A DNA stretch of 53,935 nt, taken from contig JADJYJ010000022.1 in NCBI GenBank assembly GCA_016719785.1, forward strand, positions 1 through 53,935, written 5' to 3'. The position numbers and the translations under genes were made by a program. Each line of letters begins with the position of its first letter. The first letter of the stretch is position 1. The DNA comes from Candidatus Amarolinea dominans (GTDB lineage Bacteria; Chloroflexota; Anaerolineae; SSC4; Amarolineaceae). The notes below the pieces were generated by a model. The model was given only the letters and a program-made list of their open reading frames with translations, searched no databases and was not told the DNA's origin. Of this stretch, positions 48,080-53,935 are shown one piece after another.

Positions 48080-48826
48080 CTATTCGATCAAGGTACTCTG
48101 TTCGATATTGATCATGCGCGCATAGAGAATCTGCTCGTTCACCTCCAGATTGTTGATCAGGCTCAAACCGCGCACAATCCCGTGGCCAATCGCCTCTCCC
48201 ACGATTTCACCATATTCCACCTCCATGATGACGTTGTCGGCGCGGGCGTCATTGGACACACTGTCGGGGTCCTGCCAGGTACCGGCTGCGCTCATTTCCG
48301 TGGACGCTTTCATGAAATCCAGCGCCTCGGCCTTGAACCGCGGCAGCGCGAAGGTGAGCAGCTCACGTTGCACTCGCTCGAAGTGGGTCTGGGTGCTCTC
48401 GTCGCCAAAGAGAAGCCCGAAGAGGACATCTTTGGCGTGCTGAAGCAAGGCATCTCCTTCCCTGGTGCGGTACTCTTCCCCGATCAGATCGCCGCCCTTG
48501 ACCGGCGCACTCGCCAGGAGATACCCCTCGGCGATGAGTTTGGCGCGGTCATACGATCCGTAACGCTCCAGGAAGGCGGTCAGCACCGGCAGATTCAGAT
48601 CCATCTCGTGCAGGCGAACGATGCGGTCGGCGCGGGCCTTCGCCTTGACCTCCTGTAGCTGCTTGCGATCCATCTCCTGCAAGCTGTGCGCGTCCAGAGC
48701 CAGGCGGATGATCTGATCAATCAACCAATCCTTGTCCTGGGTGATCAGAAAGCCGCGCAGTCTTTCCTCGAACTGCGGGACAAGGTCTTTGTTGACCTGG
48801 CGAATGATGGTTTGGATAGTGGTCAT
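48080..48826 (-). CDS. Hypothetical protein, 248 residues
   Basis: GAGGAG lies 9 bases before ATG 48826. The intact, mostly helical protein starts TTIQTIIRQVNKDLVPQFEE and includes DLNLPVLTAFLERYGSYDRA, KDVLFGLLFGDESTQTHFER and IVGEAIGHGIVRGLSLINNL. No domain is recognised and there is no signal peptide. About 200 bases with no gene separate it from the DUF2281 gene. Confidence 0.65.
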   Translation of the reverse strand: MTTIQTIIRQVNKDLVPQFEERLRGFLITQDKDWLIDQIIRLALDAHSLQEMDRKQLQEVKAKARADRIVRLHEMDLNLPVLTAFLERYGSYDRAKLIAEGYLLASAPVKGGDLIGEEYRTREGDALLQHAKDVLFGLLFGDESTQTHFERVQRELLTFALPRFKAEALDFMKASTEMSAAGTWQDPDSVSNDARADNVIMEVEYGEIVGEAIGHGIVRGLSLINNLEVNEQILYARMINIEQSTLIE

Positions 48827-48867
48827 GGTGTCATACTCCTCACAATGGGCTTACCATGCGTTCGGCA

Positions 48868-49563
48868 TCAGAAGATATAGTTGTGCATTGTGATCTCTGG
48901 CGCGAATGCCTTGTCTATGATCTCTCTCTGACGACTCGTGAAGACTTCCTGGTACGGCCTTCTGTCTGTGCGATGTTCTGATTTGGCCTGACCCCGGCGA
49001 TCCCTCGAACGGGATGCCCAGTTGGCCGAACACCTGGGACAATTCCTGCATCAGTGATTCGTACTTGAGAACCCGATCCACCAGGATTGACCCACGCGAG
49101 TCGGTGTATTTCGGATAGTTGATGCAGAACCAGCGCCTGTCAAAATACTCGTCCAGCGTGAGGCCGCCGTCCTTGCGATCGTTGATCATGGCATAGTGAG
49201 ACAGCGTCTTGTCCCATGGGTTTCTTTCCACGCAGAACTTGAAATAGGTTTCCCACACTTCCCGCGATGTTCTTGCCCGTATGATCGTTGCCGGGAGGTG
49301 ACGAACGTATCTGTGCCTGCGCCAGAGGTGTCTCCATGTCATTTTAGGGTCGTTTTCAGGTCGCGCCCTCTGCTTTCGATGATTTCCGGTGGGGGATTCC
49401 AAAGGCCCTGGTAATTCCTGGCGCGATGCGGTTCCACATGCGGCCAGATGGGCGTGACCACATCATCCTCTCCACAAAACTGAGACAGGTAGACCTCGAT
49501 GCTCGTGCCTGCCGTCTTCTTGGTCTTGATGAAGATGAATTTGTACTTGTGCGAGATGATCAA
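48868..49563 (-). CDS. Family 2 sulfotransferase, frameshifted
   Basis: A TTG at 49563 with GGAG 6 bases upstream gives ISHKYKFIFIKTKKTAGTSI, where KTKKTAGTS is the 5'-phosphosulfate-binding loop for PAPS. SQFCGEDDVVTPIWP follows. After a shift near 49350 the frame continues VWETYFKFCVERNPWDKTLS (3'-phosphate-binding region) and WFCINYPKY. After another shift near 49000 it ends EHRTDRRPYQEVFTSRQREI and stops at 48868. Such enzymes sulfate carbohydrates, often of the cell surface. Length about 230 residues is normal. Confidence 0.8.
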
Positions 49564-49716
49564 GATGCGCTCCGAACGACGATTGATGCCTGAACTGCAG
49601 CAGTATACATCCATCCCTTGACTGCGTCAAACGATATTTACTGCCTCCGGCAAATCCGAATTTTGCCCCCATTCGACATTCGCCCCCTCCCCCCAACTTC
49701 GGAAGTCCAGTTCCCC

Positions 49717-50502
49717 TCAGGCTCCAGGTGCGTGAAAGAGGATCGCCCGGTACGGCTGCTCGATGCTGCCACCGGCCGCCTGAATCACGGCGTCAATCTC
49801 CCGGTTCAGCGCCAGCCGCAAACCCTCGTCCATGCCGTGCAGGCCAGAACGAGTGCGCAGGAGCTTGACGTACCTGTCCGCGTCCAGGGTCTCCATCCAA
49901 TCGTAGATCTTGACCGCCACATTCTCGATGCCGCAATAGTCACGAAAGTTGCCCTCGATGACGGCCCGCACCCAGGCGGCGTCCATCGGCTCGTTGGGCC
50001 GCTCGACCTGCGGCGCGCGCTGGCGAAACACTTCGTCAATGGCCCGCGACCAGTCGGTTTGCGGGTCAACCGTAAGTTGCCAGAAAAAGGCAAAGGAGCC
50101 TGTCGCCTTGAGCGCGGTCATTACTTTGGCGTAACCGGTTTCGGGGCGAATCCAGTGGAAGGCGTCCGCAGAAACGGCCAGGTCGAAGCCATACCTCGGC
50201 AGGTCGCAGGACTCGAACTCGGACTGGACGATGGTCACGTTGGGGTAAGCCCGGCAGTTCTGGGCGGCGTACGCGGCCAGGCGCTCGCCCAGCTCGATTG
50301 CCAGCAGGCGATAGCCCCGCCTGGCGAAGGCGACGGTCGCATTGCCCGGCCCGCAGCCGATCTCAAGGATGCGCCCGTCCGCGGGCAGCGCGGCCAGGCG
50401 GATGATGTCCTCGATCAGCGCATCGAGATAGCGGGTGCGCGTTTCATTATAGAGGTCCGCGATCTCTTCGAAAGTGATGCGGCGTGAACGGTCAATACTC
50501 AT
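49717..50502 (-). CDS. Class I SAM-dependent methyltransferase
   Basis: The intact 261-residue protein has motif I RILEIGCGPGNATVAFARRG, IELGERLAAYAAQNC, VSADAFHWIRPETGY and FAFFWQLT. It belongs to the methyltransferase_11/TMT1-like group that acts on small molecules. It stands 31 bases downstream of the transporter gene; no substrate can be named. Confidence 0.88.
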   Translation of the reverse strand: MSIDRSRRITFEEIADLYNETRTRYLDALIEDIIRLAALPADGRILEIGCGPGNATVAFARRGYRLLAIELGERLAAYAAQNCRAYPNVTIVQSEFESCDLPRYGFDLAVSADAFHWIRPETGYAKVMTALKATGSFAFFWQLTVDPQTDWSRAIDEVFRQRAPQVERPNEPMDAAWVRAVIEGNFRDYCGIENVAVKIYDWMETLDADRYVKLLRTRSGLHGMDEGLRLALNREIDAVIQAAGGSIEQPYRAILFHAPGA

Positions 50503-50533
50503 CGGCTAAACCAGGTTCGATCTCTGTGATCGT

Positions 50534-51575
50534 TCAGGGCGCCAGCTTCTTCCCAATCTGAACCACGAGGCCAAAGAACGTGACGAGCCAGGCCGCGATG
50601 GCAAGATAGACGAAGTAGCGAGGGATGGCAAGCAGAAAGTCAACCCCAAGCGCCCTGGCGAGTTGAAGGTGCAAACGGTGTACATGCCGAGCGGGAAGAC
50701 CAGGCCCCAATACAGCGGATGATAGGTCAGCATCTGGTGCTTGTAGAGGTGACGCCATCCGCCGAAGACGAGCAGGAGCGGAATCCACCAGGTTCCTATC
50801 GCCCAGAAGAAGAGGGTGAAGCCCTCGATGAACGACATCATGTCAGCGAGGAAGGGATAGTTGCCGCTGAGGATGATGTTGGCGCCCGCCAGGGTGGTGA
50901 TGGCGACGGCGCCCATGTTGATCCAATAGGGAGGCGTCAGCTCCTGCGGGTTGAGCTTGAAGAACATGAAGCGGTAGAAAATGAGCGCGATGACGAGGAT
51001 GTAGAACATGCATCCGAGCAGGAAGAAGCAGAGCATGGCGAAGAGGAAAATCTCTTGCCAGGCGCCGAAGCGGGGGGCGATCAGCGTTCCCAGCACGGCG
51101 ACGGACTGCGTGGAGACCACCGTCAACAGCCAGGCGCCGTTGATGCCCCTTCCAGCGGCGGTTTCTGTTCTTTGATGGTCATCGGCGAAGAAGGCGTAGA
51201 TCAAGACGATCCAGAACCAGGCCGACAATCCAGCGCCAGCGCCGTTGGCTGGTCACTTCCAGGATGACGAATTGACTGCCCAGCACCGTTCGTCCCGGCG
51301 ACGAGGGTAGAAAGCCGCGCTCAGGTTGTGGCTGGTGAGGTCAGCGAGGATCGGAGATGACGAAAGAGCCGGCCCAACGTGAGCAACCAGAGCGCGGCGG
51401 GAAAAGCTGATTCAGGTAGAACAGGGAAGGGCGAGGAGATCATGCCCAAGAGATGGCAGGCAATGGAAACGATGCCCGTGCCATGACGAAAGCAAGTAGG
51501 CGGGATACAGATCTTGCGCCCTCACGATCGAGAATGCCCAGAGAGAGGCCCTGGTTTCGTTGGCGGTTCGATTCA
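50534..51575 (-). CDS. TDT/SLAC1-family anion channel, frameshifted
   Basis: From ATG 51575 joined frames read LYPAY, FVMATGIVSIACHLLGMI, then INGAWLLTVVSTQSVAVLGT, LAPRFGAW-type sequence, PYWINMGAVAITTLAGANII, FWAIGTWWIPLLLVFGGWRH, YHPLYWGLVFPLGMYT and DFLLAIPRYFVYLAIAAWLV. This is the ten-helix tellurite-resistance/dicarboxylate transporter fold, whose plant relative SLAC1 conducts nitrate and chloride. Several frameshifts occur in the first third and one near 50660. The position behind nar genes suggests nitrate or nitrite movement (inference). Confidence 0.8.
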
Positions 51576-51638
51576 TGGTTCTATCGCAGCGTCAGTTGTC
51601 ATTCCAGGTAGGTTCCCAATGCTCAACCGGTGTCAAGG

Positions 51639-52271
51639 GAACCCCTCATTAGCTCTGAACCAGCTTCGATGTCCACGGCAAGGTAGAGATTGTGACGCCA
51701 GGCCCAGGCGGGTTTCGACATAGTACGCCTGGCCGGCACAGGCGCGACAGAGAATTCGCGTCCCGTGTCACCTCGCTGGTTGATGATTTCCTCGCCGCAG
51801 GCCCCTCGCAGTTCACGCACACCCGCGTGTCCGATCGAGTCAGATGTTGATCCGCATCGTCACCCATCGGGAATCGAGCAGGTCCTCGTCGGGCATGCGC
51901 TGATAGCCGAGTAGTTGCCCGCTTCCCAACGGCTGCGCGCCTCAGGCGCAAACGCCGCCGCCAGCTCCGCACGTCGAGCCGCGGCGCAATGCGAACGGCC
52001 CGCTGGCTGCGTGTCCCACAAAGACGGCGGCAACTTTACCGAAATCTTCCACACGCAGCGTGCGCCGACCCACGTAGCAACCCGTTACTGCGCTGACGCC
52101 ATCCACGAAGCAGCCGTCGGTCTCGGTGATGGCGAGCCAGGCGCTGTCCGTTTGCGGCAGGTCGAGGGCCAGGAGGAGGCGGCCAACATGCCCGCGTGCC
52201 CAGCACCTACCAGGCACAGGCGGTGATGGTGCGTCACGCAGTCGCGCGTAGGAGTTCATCAGGTGTTTCAT
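51639..52271 (-). CDS. FmdE-domain protein with zinc ribbon, frameshifted
   Basis: From ATG 52271 the sequence includes GRLLLALDLPQTDSAWLAIT, ETDGCFVDGVSAVTGCYVG and RRTLRVEDFGKVAAVFV, the core of FmdE (formylmethanofuran dehydrogenase subunit E-like) proteins with the conserved Cys in CFVDG and TGC. In other frames it ends with a zinc-binding tail: VNCE, then CGEEIINQ, VTRDANSL and CAGQAYYVE. FmdE proteins accompany molybdenum or tungsten enzymes in some genomes. At least three frameshifts; the end is approximate. Confidence 0.7.
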
Positions 52272-52284
52272 GGGCATTCTTTGC

Positions 52285-52310
52285 CACGAATTTCACGAAT
52301 TTGCACGAAT
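52285..52310. repeat. 9-bp tandem repeat cacgaattt
   Basis: cacgaattt occurs twice in a row, followed by gcacgaat, between the narI and FmdE genes. Short runs of this kind are widespread in environmental genomes. Confidence 0.7.
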
Positions 52311-52329
52311 GGGGTGCGGTTCCGCGCCG

Positions 52330-52997
52330 TTACTTTTGCACCGGCCGAGCGATTCAAATGACCACCTGCGGCAGCTACCAGAGGTAGGTAATCGGGTAGG
52401 TGACCACATGCACCAACTAACGTGAAGAAGATGCAGATGATGACGAAGCCCCACGGGTGATGCCATTTGACCACAGAGCAACGACGGGACATATTCGATC
52501 TTCGGCTGGAAGACCACCAGGGAAACAACCACGGCTGCGCCAGTGCGCAGAACCAGTCGGACCACCAGCGGTAAGAAGGAGACCCAGAAGCCCAGGATGA
52601 CCTGCACGAGCAGGAGCAAGGATGAGCAACCAGTCAGCCCAGGTGGCGACGACACCCGCGGTCATCAGACATGCGGCGCAGGACGAGCGGGCTGAGCCCA
52701 ACGATGGAGACCGGCGCCAGCGCCACCGCCGATCACCTCGATGATGCCGAAACCGCGTCGGGTCAGCGTCGTCGAGCCCATGCGCTTTGGGAAGAAAGAA
52801 AGGCAAATAAGTGGACGCTCAGAATGGTGACAATGCCGTAGTGCCAGGCACGGACCACAGAACAGGCGGCGGCTTTCCAGGAACTGCGAGGAGAAGCTGG
52901 AAAGGAGAAGCGATCGGAATAGTAGCGGTGATGCCGACTACTGTCGACAAAATAAACGCGACGTAAGGAAGGCAATGAAGAAAACGGTATCAAGCAC
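52330..52997 (-). CDS. narI: Respiratory nitrate reductase gamma subunit, frameshifted
   Basis: GTG at 52997 with GGAGG 5 bases upstream begins VLDTVFFIAF; SSQFLESRRL, the hallmark NarI segment, follows in another frame, then RAWHYGIVTILSVHLFAFL, WADWLLI, VQVILGFWVSF, and KWHHPWGFVIICIF with LVGACGHLP/VTYPITYLW-type sequence at the end. NarI is the membrane diheme cytochrome b that passes quinol electrons to NarGH. His in WHYG and in the KWHH part fit heme ligands. The family call depends on joining four or more frames; the stop could be at 52354 or 52330. Confidence 0.7.
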
Positions 52998-53021
52998 GTT
53001 GTCCTCCAACAAGAACTTGAA

Positions 53022-53691
53022 CTAATCCATTGCGTCGTATGCCAGGGGCATTTCGTCGAAGGCCTCGCATTGCGCCTGGGCGTGGTCTTCCTCCCAAAGC
53101 GGCCTTGATGAGCGGCTCGCCGACCGTAGTCACCCGCACATCGTACAGAGCTTGCAGCACGGCCAGGTGGGCGACGGCGCGGAATGATCGTTCTCGTCGC
53201 GCATGCGAGCCGCACGAAAACCTTGTCCAGCGCAGGCAGGATGGCGTATTGGGTGAAATCACCAAACTCCTCCTCATCCTGCAGCACGTTCAAGTAGCGC
53301 AGGATGCAGAACAAGAGTGGTCAAAGAGTTCGCCTCCTTCGCTCAACCCATACGCATGTTAGCGGTTCTTCAGTTCGGAGCAAGAAGATGCTGCGCTAGT
53401 AGGTTTCAGAGAGCAGTTGATAGCCGATGTAGGGATACGCGCCGCCCAGGTCGAAGGTGCTGGCGTGACTCCTCCTGCAAGCCGTAGGCCATCGGCTCGA
53501 CCTCGCGCGCAAAGCACCGGACAGGCGCGTCGGGCGACGGAGATTTAGCGTAAATCTCGCGAGGAACGGCAGCGCCATGCCGGGCCAGATCTGCTCGCAC
53601 AGGCGAGATTTCTCGGCCCAGGCCGGGCTGGGGATAGTCCAGCACGTGGCGGCGGAGCCAGGGTGGTTGGGAGCATGGGATGAAGTGTCAT
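53022..53691 (-). CDS. narJ: Nitrate reductase assembly chaperone, frameshifted
   Basis: ATG 53691 lies just after the narH stop. Joined frames give LDYPQPGL, MALPFLARFTLN, STFDLGGAYPYIGYQLLSET, LRYLNVLQDEEEFGDFTQYA, ILPALDKVFVRLA and RAVAHLAVLQALYDVRVTTV. The TFDL segment followed by a Tyr-rich stretch and the later L-P-A-L helix match TorD/NarJ chaperones, which guide molybdenum-cofactor loading of NarG. Stop TAG at 53022. At least four frameshifts. It sits in the expected narHJI order. Confidence 0.65.
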
Positions 53692-53693
53692 GG

Positions 53694-53935
53694 CTAGAAC
53701 CTGCGCTGGGCGCCGGTGGAAGTAAGAAGCCTGTTTTCTTGTTTGTTGGTGAGGGGGCGGGATGTTCGATTCGATGGCAACTTCACGATTCATGGCGATA
53801 CGACAAGCGTTCTTCGTAGGTCGGCAACGGTCAGGCGGAAGATCGCGTCGGCTTCCTGCGGGTCAGTTCCACCGGTGGTGTAGGCCTTGTCGAGTTCCGC
53901 CGGCGACACGTCCTTGACCGTCTCACTGCGGCGAT
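53694..53935 (-). CDS. narH: Nitrate reductase beta subunit, C-terminal end
   Basis: The gene enters from the right edge. SETVKDVSPAELDKAYTTGG, GTDPQEADAIFRLTVADL and, one frame over, EERLSYR then MNREVAIES and FHRRPAQRRF-type sequence end at a TAG at 53694-53696. This agrees with the C-terminal tail of NarH (D-x-YRLLxxADYEERF.. type), the iron-sulfur subunit. No Cys cluster lies in this short part, so the call rests on the tail and on narJI downstream. Confidence 0.6.

Overview
The window looks like a piece of a high-GC bacterial chromosome, most likely from an Anaerolineae/Caldilineae-type member of the Chloroflexota. That is an inference from gene content and style: very large secreted beta-helix and repeat proteins, a SLAC1/TDT channel with an FmdE protein beside a nitrate reductase operon, and a PD-(D/E)XK-tailed AAA-like ATPase. 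No rRNA, tRNA, CRISPR array or complete insertion sequence was recognised. Both ends (about 1-8,000 and 50,500-53,935) and the large gene at 8,740-16,351 are dense in frameshifts, while most of 19,300-50,500 reads cleanly. Many 'broken' genes may therefore be consensus errors rather than real decay.

Left part, 1-8,700: a truncated LVIVD-repeat protein; a plus-strand flotillin operon (YqiJ/NfeD-like membrane protein, flotillin, coiled-coil protein, small ion-channel-like protein); then a minus-strand operon of SRPBCC protein, membrane protein, ABM monooxygenase and a collapsed flavin monooxygenase. From 8,740 to 16,351 lies one plus-strand secreted protein of about 2,500 residues with a beta-helix, a TIG-like domain, a CAP domain and a Thr/Pro linker. 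It is followed by an AAA-like ATPase/nuclease translationally coupled to an NAD(P)-dependent epimerase.

Centre, 19,300-46,400, almost all minus strand: eight secreted proteins, most with a signal peptide and one N-terminal EF-hand/dockerin-like loop (CDVDxDGDVDIFDxQL type). Three have arrays of an exact 26-residue repeat and share one C-terminal cap. One has YadA-head-like repeats with an S74-type chaperone cap. Two share a third cap. Two are beta-helix proteins. A ninth copy (42,312-42,547) is a near-total internal deletion. This family is the most unusual content of the window. Between its members lie a cupin, HigBA, two methyltransferases, a metallo-beta-lactamase-fold hydrolase, a DinB/zinc-ribbon protein, a phytoene-desaturase-like oxidoreductase, short lipoproteins and several gene remnants.

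Right part, 46,600-53,935, minus strand: a CPBP protease, a DUF2281/MazF-like toxin-antitoxin remnant, a hypothetical protein, a family-2 sulfotransferase, a methyltransferase, and then, read from the right edge inward, the 3' end of narH, narJ, narI, an FmdE-domain protein and a TDT/SLAC1 anion channel. This suggests respiratory nitrate reduction. The nar genes were identified by joining frames across frameshifts.
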